A stretch of DNA of 37,139 bases from Smittium culicis (GCA_001970855.1 LSSN01005893.1:1-37139), one strand, 5' to 3'. Numbered from the stretch's first letter, positions 10,526 through 22,795 are shown. The notes: generated from the letters alone by a model not told the origin. Numbers and translations: made by a program.

Positions 10526-13500
10526 CATCATATTCTCTGACTTTCGTTGAAAAAATTTGTCGAAACTGATGTAAGGTTGACTATAATTTCGCTGATGAAA
10601 CTTCTGGTATCATTCAGGTTTTCTCATAATAAAGTTTTAGTTTATTTCCGTGTACTGTTTCATGATTTTTATTGTCATCCTTTATTGCGTATGAGCCATA
10701 ATCACCAACCTCTACTATCATATATGGGCCTTCACATAAAGGAGAGAATTTGGATTTTTTTACACCAGTAAATTTTAACTCTCTATCTCTGGGTTTAAAT
10801 TTGTGTACTGATATTTTTTTATTGTATCTCGCTTCACTGTTGTTCTTGGATATCACATTCTTGCTCAAAACAATTTTTCTTATTTCTGGTAAATCTAAAT
10901 GGATAAAACTTTCCCTTTATTTTATTTCATCTTCGATTTCAAAATGTTCATCCAAAGGTTCCCATGATGTAGGTAGTGTCATTTCAGTCTCGTATAACAT
11001 TTCAGAAGGAGGATGGCCTGTTGATATATTTTTCATGCTTCTTATTGCTAATTAAGTTTTCCATATGTAACAGTCCCAATCCTTTGTGTGCTCCCTGCAT
11101 AGCTCGAAAAGTACATTCTTTAAGATTTGATTTAATCTTTCTACTTGACCGTTTGCTTGAGGTCGATAAGTAGTTTTTGGCTTATGTTTGTTTCCAAAAA
11201 CTCATAAAGTTTTTCGGATGTTTCACTGAGGAAATTCGATCCTCTATCAGTTATCAATTGTTACGAAACACCATAAACTTGCACATTTTCAGTGATAATA
11301 AAATCTAAAACTGTTGAAGTTTGGATATTTTCAACAGCTTTGGCAATCGGAAATTTAGTATAATAATCAATTGCGGCTAAAATAAATCGGTTATTATTAT
11401 TGGATATTTGTATTATGCGTCCTACTGCGCCAATGACAACTATTTGAAATGGTTTAGCAGCGGTTATAGATTGAAATTTATTTTTCTTTTTGGTACTGCC
11501 ATTATACCGTTGGCAAACACTGCATTCTTGAACCACATCTTTCACAGTCTCGAATAATTTATAACCACAGTAATTTTTCTTCATTTTTTCCCAGGTGTTA
11601 TTAATTCCATAATGAAACTCTTTATGGATATTTGTTATAACTTCTAGCGCATTAGATTAATTTAATACTTTCCTTTAACCAAATTTTCTTGATTTTTTAT
11701 TAAGATCTTCTCTTTGATGTACTTAAGTTTTGGACTTATTTTTAAGCTCGGCCTTTTTCTTATCGGTATAACTGTTTGTATTTATGTTATCCTTTAAATT
11801 ATTTTATATAGCGAAATAATTCTCTAGTTCAATACTCAACAATTCGCTCAGATCCTCAGTTTCTTTTGCTAAAAATAATTGATTTCCTAGGTTGCCTTCA
11901 AAAGTTTTCTGCTTAAGTAATCTGTTGGATTCTTGCTTCCAGGCATGTGATTAATTTCGAATTTAAATTCTATTGAGAATAAATTCCACCTTGCCAAACT
12001 TCCGGTCAATTCCTTGTTCCTAAAAATCTGAACCAAAGCTGAGTGATCTGTAACGAATTCAAAAGGCTTTGCATAAAGATAATTTTTAAATTCTTTGATA
12101 GCCCAAACTACACCAAGATCTTCTAAATGTGTTTTAGAATAATTTTTTTTGTAGACACTAAGCGATCTACTCGCGTAGGCTATTAATCGTTCTACACCTT
12201 CCATCTCTTGGGATAAAATCGCACCCACCCCAGTACCGCTTGCGTCTGTAGTTTCTATGAATTTTTTCTCCCATTGGGGACGGGCCAAAACCGGCGATTC
12301 TGCTATCGAATTTTTTAGCATTTTAGCTGATTCTTCGCATTTTTGAGACCAAACCCAGTTTGAATTTTTTTTCTCAGAAGGCTGTATAATGGTTATGCTT
12401 TTGTACTGAAATTTTCGATAAATTCCCTGTAGTATCCTATCATTACTAGAAATGATTATAAATCTTTTCTATTTTTTGGGTGCGGAACTAAAAGCATGGC
12501 CTTAACTTTATCTTAATTTGTTTCTAAGCCTTTTTCTGAAATAGTATGATCTAGATAATCTGGCTGGCTTTTGGCGAAATACACTTTTCCTGATTTAGTT
12601 TTATTTTATTGATTTGGAGTAAATTAAAAACTTCTCTCACGTCTGATATATGATCATCTAACGTTTTAGAGTAGATAATTATATCATCTACAAATACTAC
12701 TACTGATTTCCACAATACTGGGCTTAATACTTTGTCCATTAATCGTTGAAAAGTTGCGGGACTATTAGTTAGTCCAAACGGCATGACCCTGTAACAGTAA
12801 ATACCTCCTCCAGGATACCCAAATGTTGTTTTTGTCTGATCATAGTCATGAACATTCACTTTTCAGAATCCACTCATGGCGTTTAATGCAATGAAACACT
12901 TACATCCTGTCAGCGCGTCAAAAATGTCATCAACTCGGGGGAGAGGATAAGTATCTCTTTTGGTGATCTTATTAAGCTTCCTAAAATCGGAGAAAATTCT
13001 AACTCCGTTTTTCTTGGAGACTACAACTATCGGTGCACACTATTCAGATTGAGATTTATAAATAACATTCTGTTTTTCCATTTTATCAATTTCTGATTTT
13101 ACTTTCTCATTCATTATATAGGGAATTCTATAGTGATATTTTTTGATTTTTAATGCGTTTCCGGTGTCAATAAAATGTTCTGTTACTTTTGTTTGAGATA
13201 ATTCTGATAGGTCAGATGCAAAAAAAGATGAATATTCCTTTATTAAGTCACTAAAAACATTTGAAATGGATACTTTATTAATTTTTTCCTTACTGACCCC
13301 AATCCAAAACACTTCATATTCATCTCGTGCAATTATTTTTGATTTATTTGTGTATAACTTTAGAACCACGTCAACATCGGGATTTTCTAAAATAAGTTCT
13401 TTGGATTTGAGATCCAGAATTTCATTATAGTTAGAAAACCATTCAGTTTCTAAAATTAAAATTGATTTTTTGAGGTCCATTATGAGTACATCTCACGGGA

Positions 13501-14870
13501 AATCATAATTTGCGATCTCAATATGAGCTTTTGATACCACTCCTGGTGTAGAGTGTCTAGTTCCGTCGGCCGTTATAACCGTTTGGTAGGATTCAGAATC
13601 TACTTCTAGACCTATTTCTTTCATTAATGCGGTTGACATCACGGAACGAGCGGCTCCAGTGTCGAGTACTGCCCAATGTCTGTCGTCGAATATTTTAATG
13701 ATTCCTCTGCAGCTCGTGTTGTTGGATTCTTCTGTTTCTACATTACTTAATTCCTTTGTGTCTTGTTTTTTACATAAGCCTATTAACTCACTTCTTACAC
13801 AAGGTGCAACTTGTAGCAATTGCGAATATGAAAAGTCCGCTTTTGAATTATCTAGGTATTTACCTATTGAATACGGAATTTTGTTCTGGCTAAGTTTTAT
13901 ATTTACTGGATTTCTAGACTGAATTATAGGTTTATCCGCATATTCTGCCATTTCTATCCGAGTCGGTTCTGGGTCAACTATTTTATTCCTTTTGTTAGTT
14001 TTTGTTGAAGTGTCGTTGATATTCCTTTTTTAAGCTATGAATACCTCATTTTCATCAAGATCCAATTCTAGGCAATTCAAATCTTTAACTTCTTTTTCAG
14101 AGTTATTTTTTAAGATATTTTCTACCCTTAAATTGTCTGCTTCTAGGCGGATTTTCACAGCAATCAGCACTGTGTCCATATTTATCGCAATTAAAACATT
14201 TATAATTAGAATAGCTTTTATTTTGAAGTTTTTCTTACATACTTTTAATCAAAGACGCAAGCTCTTTCTCTCTGTTTAAAAGGGTTAAACTTAACCCATC
14301 AAACCTATCTATCAAATTTTTTATCACATCAATTTCTTTTGTCGAATTTTTAACTTTGACCATTGGGTTGTTCTTGCTATTTATGATTTACTCGTATTTT
14401 TATTCTTTAGCTAAAACCTCTAGAGCATCTTCAAAGGTCTCAATATAACTTTCCAGTAATTTCCGCTTTTTGTCGGGTGATAGAGATTTCATGAGGCATT
14501 TTATTTTTTCGGCATCTGTTACTATTTTTGCTTTTGCATATAGTTGTGCTAAAACACCGTTAATCTCAATTATATCTTTCCCTTCAATTGAGAATCTGAT
14601 TAATTGATTCCAGGAGGTAGTCTCTTCGTCTTAATCCACAAAGGTTTCTCAGAATTTTTATTTTAGTTTTGGCCAATCTTTGCTTTAAATGATGTATCCT
14701 TTGTACCAGTTTAACGCACGGCCTTCTAGAAATAAGTCTAATTATTCAACTGCTTCTTTATTCGAACATTTATTGGTTTTTCTGAAACATTCGTATCTTT
14801 TAATCTATATATTTGGATCGTCCCCCTCCTTTCCGATAAAAACTTTAGGCTCAAGAGTTTTTGCGCTCAT
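10525..14870 (-). pseudogene. E3 Gag-Pol polyprotein, decayed
   Basis: Gag starts at ATG 14870 (MSAKTLEPKVFIGKE) and resembles E1 Gag (EGRALNWYKG). A conserved Trp codon is TAG at 14805. The zinc knuckle (CFNCDKYGH...C, about 14160-14210) is intact. The linker QLLQVAPCVRSEL precedes an intact protease site DTGAARSVMS (Asp codon 13661-13663). RT motifs are SDFRKLN, an intact FVDD (about 12683-12694) and NSPATFQRLM. Trp codons are stops at 13040 (TAG) and 12863 (TGA). RNase H (TTDASGTGVGAILSQE) lies in 11887-12321. The integrase finger is at about 11590-11640 with CSVCQRY. Its first core Asp is Gly (codon 11429-11431), while ITDRG is kept. The GPY tail (CEGPYMIVEV) lies in 10614-10868. Several frameshifts and about a dozen stops prevent expression. 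Confidence 0.87.
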
Positions 14871-15069
14871 AACGAATATAAATTCGACGTTTAAAATTAA
14901 TATTTATTCAAGCTTGATGAATCATAAAGGCTGTAAATATATAAATCGATATTGAATCTTAATTAATAAGGCTTGTAATTGGACAGATAAATAGTTGAAT
15001 CTTATTTAATAATTGTTATGATTATTAGTTATATAAATCAATATTTGAATCTATTTAATAGTTGATATG

Positions 15070-15087
15070 GTTTTGCGTTGGGCTCCA
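15070..15087 (-). promoter_or_regulatory. E3 primer-binding site
   Basis: On the minus strand TGGAGCCCAACGCAAAAC lies one base inside the 5' LTR end (...TACGACA). It begins with the TGG complementary to tRNA CCA. The priming tRNA would end in TTGGGCTCCA; its identity was not determined. Confidence 0.75.
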
Positions 15088-15088
15088 C

Positions 15089-15421
15089 TGTCGTATAAAA
15101 ATATAAATTATAAGTTTATAATCTACCTTAAAGGTTGTTTGTGTATAAAATCTTTAATATATCGAATCGGTTATGATATTTGTATTTTTGGTAGCTTAAT
15201 TTATTGTTAAGTAAAAAATAACGGGAACCAAATTAATTTGGTTTCCTTTAGATTTTTATAATATTAAAGTTAAAAAGATAAATTTAGATAAAATAATGTA
15301 ACGCTTTAATTGGGCAGTCAATTTAATTAATACCAAAAGCCATAGGAGGAAAAAATTGATTAGTTTTTGTTAAGCCCAATAAAAGTGAATAAATAAATTA
15401 TATTTCATTATTCATGCAACA
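15089..15421 (-). repeat. E3 LTR, 5' copy
   Basis: 333 bp, TG...CA bounded, next to the primer-binding site. Outside the last 50 bp in element sense it differs from the 3' copy by about one indel and one substitution. That near-identity contrasts with the heavily mutated coding region it flanks. Confidence 0.92.
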
Positions 15422-15425
15422 ATTT

Positions 15426-15848
15426 TGTTTGCTAAGAAAATCATCACTTAATAAAATTATTTAATGCATAATAACCAATGCTTATGATAGTATACTAGTG
15501 GATAGATAATCATCAATTATTTAATACATAATAATCTAATCCTATACTGTTCTACTAGTGGATGTATAATCATAAATTATTTAATGCATAAAATTAATAG
15601 TAAAACAATGATCGATAATCAAATAATATTTGATACAGTGATAAACAAAGAGCTTCCAAGAATAAAGTTCTATATAAATAGAATAGCTACTATAATTATT
15701 ATATTTTTAAAACACAATTTTTTCGGCAACCTAAATTGTATAAAAGGGACGCCCAAGTTCATTACAATATTTTCTTCAGTGGTTATCGCTAATAAATATT
15801 TATTAATTCACATTCTTATATTTTATTTAGAAGCCCACAAAACTAACA
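15426..15848 (+). repeat. LTR-B copy 2
   Basis: 423 bp, TGTTTG...CTAACA, nearly identical to LTR-B copy 1, with the same internal ~60-bp tandem units and TATA box (15739-15746). ATTT precedes it (15422-15425, shared with the E3 target site) and ATTT follows it (15849-15852), compatible with a 4-bp target duplication. The downstream sequence resembles what follows copy 3, so the true repeat unit may extend further. Confidence 0.72.
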
Positions 15849-17817
15849 ATTTTGTTGCAAAATTGTATATATCTGACGTCACCGTTTTTCACTGCATGGT
15901 TTTTAGGATTATCTCACTAATATTAATCATATTATTATTATTATTATTTAACTATACTATTTTAATTCATAAAGTTATTACTTAAGTCAATTATTAACAT
16001 ATTACACGTCAATATGGGTGTAATTAATTTAATTAATTTTATTCTTTAATTAATTATTCCCAATGACGTATAACCGCACTAATTACTATTTAGTAATATA
16101 TAGTGACGTATAGTATATAAATATTACAAAATATGATACATACAAAGAATAATTTCTATAAATACCCTGGTGAAAGAAATATGAGTCGCGGAAGAAAAGA
16201 CAATATGAAAATTATTATTATAATTATCTTCCACTTATAACTAATAAAATACTAAATAAATTTTATTATTAAACTTTTAATAGTAAATATATAACATAAA
16301 ATTAATATATATATCGATGCCTTATTCACATTAAAACTACCTCCAAAAAGAGAAGCTTTATCTATTATAAGCTTTTTAAGAACTAATTTTAGTATACGTG
16401 TTAAAAATTATGACAATTTTGTAGTATAAAATGCCACATTACAGATAACCAGTGAATTTTTACCCTTCTTTTTTTACAACTAGTTTAATCCCATGTGATT
16501 ACAAAGCTCTATTTGAGCGAATTTTGTACTTTATTATACTTGCATTACTATATTATTACAATTAAAACTTATATTAAGATCATATGATTTTTTTCCCCTG
16601 AGAGTTATATGATGATATACAAAAATAATTCCCAAGTAACATATGAATTATGCGAAAATGAGTCAGATGACAATGCAGAACACATAACACATAATACTTA
16701 GGTTACTGCTAAACATATAGCTATAAATTATACGGAAGCGAAAATATAAATAAATTTCGCTTTTAATGAAGACAAGTGGAGAAGTATAAATAGAATTAAT
16801 TTTTTTTATTAATAAAAAAAATTTCATAAAAGGAATTAAATTAAATCAGCTCTAAAAATCAACAATAAAGTGAAAGAATATTTAGACCATATTTGCATAC
16901 TTAATAAAATTTATATCAACCGGAAATATCAAACAAAAAGTTAGCCTTTTTTGTAAAAGTAAGCCTGGCACACACTAAGGAACACGTATATAAAAATATT
17001 GACGACAATTTTGTTATAAAATAAGATTATTTTATTTAGTTCTTAGCGGTTGTTATCAATAACAGCGACTCAATTGTGAGTGTGTATAATGATGTTGCTA
17101 TTTAATTACTTGCATTATTCCTTGTGATTATAGTATATTTTTGAAATCTTATTTCTTTTTTTTAAGATGATGCTTTTTTTTTTGTAAAAATAATAAGTTT
17201 ATATAGAATTTGATAAGTAAATAAATAGAAATCCTAAATTATGGTTATCTAATTAAGATAGTGAATCGATTTGTAAGATCTCCAATGAGATTCAAATGAA
17301 ATTATTTTCTTATCCAATTGAATTTCTCAATTTTGAATCTCAAAAAGATAAAATAATAAATGAAATAAAATAAAATAAACCAAAAAAAAGAAAGAAACCT
17401 AATTTCAGAATAAAAAATGACGTTTTGATAAACGCTTATAAAAAATTCCTAGATTATTAGCTCTTTTTTTTTAACTTTATGCAGCTACACCAATGCAATA
17501 AATTTTTTATATAAAATTTGATCGAGATAGGCTAAAATTAATCATTTTTTCCTATCTAATTGTGATTAATTAAGTTTACTGTCCAATTAAAATTATGTGT
17601 ATTTTATCTAATTAACTTTTTTTTTAAATGAATTATAAGGTTAATTTATTCTAAAGGATACTGAAAAAAATTGGGATCCTATAATTATTTACTTTACAAT
17701 AAATAAAGCTTCAAAAAGTCAATAACTAAAACCGATTCGAATAAAATAATAATAATGTTCTTATTAACACAAAAGTTAGGTTTAAAACTATTAGTTTATA
17801 TAAAAATTCGACAGTAG
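15849..17817. other. Gene-free AT-rich interval with LTR debris
   Basis: I see no gene here. Near 15880-15905 it has GTTTTTCACTGCATGGTTTTTAG, a diverged copy of the core found in the other LTRs. TATAAATA at about 16158 resembles an LTR promoter. The rest is AT-rich sequence with homopolymer runs. Open frames are short and have no recognisable motifs. Confidence 0.6.
17018..17090 (+). repeat. Third copy of the inverted-duplication tail
   Basis: TTATAAAATAAG...TTCTTAGCGGTTGTTATC...AACAGCG matches, with substitutions, the tail of the inverted duplication at 7178-7250 (same strand) and 10100-10172 (opposite strand). It marks a dispersed repeat, possibly one LTR end, that exists independently of the E2 rearrangement. 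Confidence 0.6.
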
Positions 17818-17821
17818 GATA

Positions 17822-18300
17822 TTTCGTATGGTAAAGCTATACCCAACTTTTTCCAACTTTAATGATGAATTTATTTACCTTTATAATTTTTTACATATGA
17901 TTGGATTAAGTTTTTATCCCTCAAAAGGTTTTCTTATGCCCAATCAAAAATCAATTTAAATCATTAACTCTGAACATTACGAAAAAGAGAAATTATTGGA
18001 TAAAAGTTAATCCCTTTAATTTTATTGCATTAATTTATCAAATGAGATTAAACTTCTCATAGCCAATGGTTTATCCAAAGAAATAAAACAAAAAAATAAA
18101 ATAATACAAAGAAAAAAAATCAATAACCATATAAATCAAATCCACAAAATATTGAGGATCCGATATCTTCTTTTTAAAATAACTCTTATAATCATTATTT
18201 AAACTCAATAAATAAATATATTTAGCTTACAAAACAACTAATTCTCTACACGCTGGTATAGAAAAATTTATATTATTATTACTTATTAATATACTATACA
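17822..18300 (+). repeat. E4 5' LTR
   Basis: 479 bp, starting TTTCGTATGG (the 3' LTR has TGTCGTATAG) and ending ACTATACA. The core 17864-18261 appears identical to the 3' LTR. The first 42 bp carry seven differences and the last ~39 bp two. It has the LTR core TTTTTATCCCTCAAAAGG about 82 bp in. Confidence 0.93.
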
Positions 18301-18307
18301 AAATTTT

Positions 18308-18325
18308 TGGCGATCATGATGGGAC
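18308..18325 (+). promoter_or_regulatory. E4 primer-binding site (putative, degenerate)
   Basis: TGGCGATCATGATGGGAC lies eight bases after the LTR and overlaps the gag ATG (18316). Its first five bases match the E2 site (TGGCG) and then diverge. It has probably decayed, or pairing is limited to a short stretch. Confidence 0.4.
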
Positions 18326-21300
18326 AAGACCATGATTTTGAGAGTGCTAAAATTTTTGAGGACCAAATCAAGGATAGTAAAAGGTTTTATGAACCTAAAT
18401 CTTTTAATGAAAGTCCGGATTCAGATCCTTAATACTGAATTAAAAGATATGAACTGTACTCGCGTAAGCAAAAGTGGGATGAATCAGATAAAATGGATTT
18501 ACTAGAATTGTATCAAAGCAATAAAGCGCTCATCTGGTTTGAAAGGACAAGAGAAACTATGAAGACTTGGAGCAACCTAAAGAAAAATTCTTGGAAATTT
18601 TCGAAGGCCAATAATCGGAGATTCAAGCTTGGAAACAGCTCCAAGGAATAAAAAAAGACGCTAATGAGGAAGTAAAGAATTTGCCGCAAGATTAAGCAAA
18701 CTTTTATCAAAATCAAAGATTAATGGCAAAGAATCCAAAAGAAAGTACTTAATTTCTGCGCTCGTGCCAAAGTATCAAGATCGGTTCTGAAGAGCGACTC
18801 AAAAACTTTAGAGGAGTCAATTAAAATTGTGTCAAAAGAGGGATAGCTGGATAGATTAATTGGAACTGTATCTGAAGCTCGGATTAAATCTAATGCTCTG
18901 GCTACAGATAGGATTAAAGTAAACAAGCTGGAAAACCCTGAAACGAAAATCCTTAGGAGAAAGACCAAATATATGAAGCAATGATCAAGAAATTTGATGA
19001 ATTGAGTGTTAACCTGATTACTACGATTGAGAACAAAGCAAAACTTCTGGATCGCCAGCCGTACAACAGAGAAAAACAGGAGTTGTATGAAAAAGATGCA
19101 TGTTTTTACTGAAAGGAGGTCGGTCATAAACCTAGTTTCTGCGCTAAAGTGCCATCAAATAACAATAGTTCATCTGGTAAAATTAGGAGCAGTTACACAC
19201 CCCTTAGGAAAGATGTTGACTGTATCGAAATCGGAAATATGGAAGAATTTCATACAAAGCAAGAAAATTTAATTGATGGATGTGAGGAAGTATTTGCAAC
19301 TGAGAAAAGAAGGATAAGGTTGAAACCACCTCAATTGAACAAGAAGGTTATTTTAAGCAGCGAAAAAGACTCGGAAAATATTGCTGCCGCTATTAAAGTC
19401 AAAAAACTCATTTCTATAAGGAAAAAGGGCGAGATAGGATTAGTAGGGGGTATTAAAGCGTATTCAATCAAAGAAAGTCTATACAGTTCGGATGAAAACA
19501 TTAGTATCGCTCAACTTTTACAGGTTTCGCCGGAAATACGCCAAGAACTTGGTAAATTGAGCAAGAAAACTGAAATCCCCAGCCTTATTAATTATGTCGA
19601 AAAAGAAAAGGAAAATGAAGTAACCAACTTTAAAGCGCTGGTTAAAATTTTCGGTGAGAGATATTGGGCTGTTGTCGACACAGGTGCTGCTTCTAGTGAC
19701 GTATCCAAACCCCTTTTGGACAAGATTGGAATCACTGCAGACCACAAGAGCAGTCAATTTATTATAACAGCTGACGGAAACCGGCACGATACGTATGGTC
19801 ATGTATTAGATGTTCCTATAGAAATTTCAAATTATTATTTTAATGTTGATTTTATAGTTATGGACCAAAATAAAAAAGATTTGATATTAGGTGTTGATTC
19901 GTTAAAGAAAAGTACGGTGATAATTGATATGAATAACAACCTATTAATTTTTCCTAAGGAGGAATACGAAATAGTATTATCACTAAGTACTAACAGAATA
20001 GAAGAAAGCGGACATAACGAAATTTTTGGAATAGGAAAAGGAGTTTATTTTACAGAATTTGAAAAAGGAAATATGAATGATCCAAGAATAGAGAAATTTT
20101 TAGCAGATAACTCCGAAGTATTAGCATCTGACATATCCGAATTGACACAGACCACTGCAATTACGTATAAAATCGATACGGGACATGAACCAACAATAAA
20201 GATGAAACCGTACAGAATCCCGAAATCAATGAAAGAAGCAAGAAATGAAATTGAAAGTATGAAAAGAAACGGAATTATCGAGCCATGTACGTCCGATTGG
20301 TGCGCTCCGGTAGTAGTAGTACTGAAAAAGAATGGAAAGCTTCGAATTTGTTCAGATTACCGTAGGTTAAACTCTGTGAATAAAAAAGACCCCTATCCAT
20401 TACCATCGATTGAAGAAATTTTTGAAGCTATATGGGGTGCACAGATATCCAGCACGCTAGATGCACTAAGCGGATTCTGGCAGGTAAAACTGAATCCTGA
20501 AGACAAAAACAAGACTGCATTCGCGCTACCAGGGAGAGGTCTCCATTGTTATAATTTAATGTATTTCGGACTATGCAATAGTCCCGCGACATTTCAAAGA
20601 CTAGTAGAGAAGGTATTAGGGCCAGTACTATGGAAGTGTGCTATAGTCTTCATAGACGAAATTTTAGTATATTCAAATTCATTAGAGCAACGTATAAAGG
20701 ACTTATGATTGGTATTTAAGTTACTACGCGATTCAAATATAAAGTTGAGCAAAGAAAAATGACACTTTGGAAAGGAGGAAATAGAGTATTTAGGGCATGT
20801 AATATCAAAAAATGGAATCAAAACAAACAAATGATTGAGGCCATTTCAAAGCTACCGGAACCTAAGAACGTAAAAGAAATTCAATCCTTTTTAGGCACCA
20901 CCGGGTACTACAGAAAGTTTGTAAAATGATATTCACAAATTTCAAAGCCGATAACTGAGCTTTTAAAGAAAGAATCGAAGTTTAAATGGTCTAAAGAATG
21001 TAGCGAAGCAGTAAAAATTTTGAAAAAATCACTAGTCGAATCACCGGTCTTATGTTTTCCTGATTGTTCAATACCTTTCATATTAACGACTGACGCATCT
21101 GGTAATGTATCTGGGCGAAATTCTGTCCCAAAAGGTTAATGGAGAAGAGCACCCGATAGCCTTTGATAGTAGAACTTTGTCAAAAACTAAAAACTATTCA
21201 ACGAGACATTTGGAAGGTTTAGGTGTGATATGGGGTGTCAAATAATATCACCATTATCTATGGGACATAAATTTATAATTTTCACGGATCACGCAGCGCT

Positions 21301-22795
21301 GATAAAAATTTTCGACTCTAAAGAAACGTCCGGTAGATTGGCTAGGTGGTCGATGCTGCTAAAGGAATACGACTACGACATAACACACAGAAAAGAAAGC
21401 AAAAATCCTTCAGACTATTTATCAAGAGCGCCTAGAAACTCTAAGGCTCAAAATGATTTAATTGACGAAGAAGATGTAGAATATTCGCATACGACTTTGC
21501 AACATATTTAGCAATTAAGAACTATCTGTCAAAAAACGAATATCCACTGGACGCAAATAATACTTTTAAAGGGAATTTTGGAAAGAAAGAAAAAAAATCC
21601 TTTCTAAAAGATGATAAGCTTTACCAAAAAGCAAAGAAGTTTTGTTTAAGAGAACTTTTACATGAAAGAAACTCAAAGAAATTATTATATGAAATTCACA
21701 ATGTCGACTATTCAGGAATTGTGAATACCTGGGAAAAAGTTAAATTGGACTATTACGGAACGTGTTTATACTATATGGTCACTGATGTTGTATATTCCTG
21801 CGAAATTTGTCAAAGATATACAGTAAAGCCAAAAATAAATAATAAAATGAATCCGATAGTCGCAAAACTTTCATTCCAAATAGTAGGTTCGATGCTATTG
21901 GTCATATAAATACCATTAGCGAAGGCAGAAATCGATACATGCTTACGGCGATTGATTATCTCACGAAGTGGCCAATTATAAAAGCAGTACTCGATATAAA
22001 AACCACAACAGTTATAAACTTTCTCGTACATGATGTTGTACAAAAATATGGGGTACCCTCAAAGCTTATTACAGATAGAGGTGATAACTTTGTTAGAGAT
22101 TGGCAGAACAATTTTATGAATTCATTGGAATTAATCATTCGCCTAACACAGCATATTGGCCACAATCCAACGGGCAGGTAGAACGGTTAAATCAGACGAT
22201 TAAAAATGTGCTTTCAAAATTGTGTTTGACAGAAAAAATTCACTGGGATAGATACTTATGGAGAGCATTATTGGCTATACACTCACTAAAACATAGAGTA
22301 ACCGGATTCAGTCCTAGTGAAATTTTATACGGGTTCAACTTGAAAACACCCACAATATGGAATGAAACCCCTACAAATGAAAACATGACACAGGCTATAG
22401 AAGAAATATTTAAATTTATTGCAGAAATAATTGAATTATTAAGTAATAATGCATCTGATAAAAATGCGGTGAACAAAAAATATATAAAGAATAGGTATGA
22501 AGAGAATGTTGAGTATAAACTTAAAGAAGGAGAAAATTTAATAAGAGTAATGGAACAAGCTAGCACAAAATTTTGCACTGTCCCGGAAGGTCCGTTCAAA
22601 ATCACCGAGGCATGTGGTAAAGATGCTTATAGAATTTCAGACAGCTTTGGCACTGAATATTTAGTAAATGGAGATAGACTAAAAACTTACAAAGAATCAG
22701 GAAAAATGATACCTGAAGTAAGGCCTGCAGCTTTAAGACCTACAATTAAAAGGTTTAGAGAAACAATTAGATTCGGAAGAGACTCTCGAATCTAA
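18316..22795 (+). pseudogene. E4 Gag-Pol polyprotein, decayed
   Basis: Gag starts at ATG 18316 (MMGQDHDFESAK). A TGA at 18436 replaces a conserved Trp, and Gag has several frameshifts. In the zinc knuckle the second Cys is a stop (19110). From 19113 to 20708 the frame is open. It covers the linker QLLQVSPEIRQEL, the protease DTGAASS (Asp 19677-19679), RT CSDYRRLN, SGFWQV, NSPATFQRL and the catalytic box, which reads FIDE (20649-20660) instead of xxDD. The RT is therefore probably dead. The frame ends at TGA 20706 where relatives have Arg. Frameshifts follow near 20833 and 21110. RNase H has TTDASG. The integrase has FDAIGHI, ITDRG and NGQVERLNQ, so its D, D and E are present but split across frames near 21890 and 22100. 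The GPF module (EGPFKI) and the end at 22795 follow. Confidence 0.88.

Larger units (their letters stand above)
10179..15421 (-). mobile_element. Ty3/Gypsy retrotransposon E3, complete with both LTRs
   Basis: A 5.24-kb element on the minus strand. LTRs are at 10179-10512 (3' LTR in element sense) and 15089-15421 (5' LTR), both bounded TG...CA. A primer-binding site and a G7 polypurine tract sit at the correct inner junctions. The short direct repeat ATTT flanks it (10175-10178 and 15422-15425). It is inserted between the E2 debris and LTR-B copy 2. Its Gag resembles that of E1. Confidence 0.92.

Noticed and set aside
6755..15848. LTR-B copies 1 and 2 as the two LTRs of one element enclosing the E2 pol
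   Set aside because: No primer-binding site follows copy 1 and no polypurine tract precedes copy 2. The outer flanks do not give a convincing target duplication, and the enclosed coding matches the E2/E4 subgroup.
15584..15985. 133-codon open stretch starting in LTR-B copy 2
   Set aside because: It lies mostly inside the repeat, crosses its end, and is not conserved as a frame in copy 1 or copy 3.
2462..18438. TGA decoded as Trp (alternative genetic code)
   Set aside because: Several of the same conserved Trp positions are TAG. TGG is still widely used in the elements, and the beta-tubulin and oxidase genes use TGG only, with no in-frame TGA.
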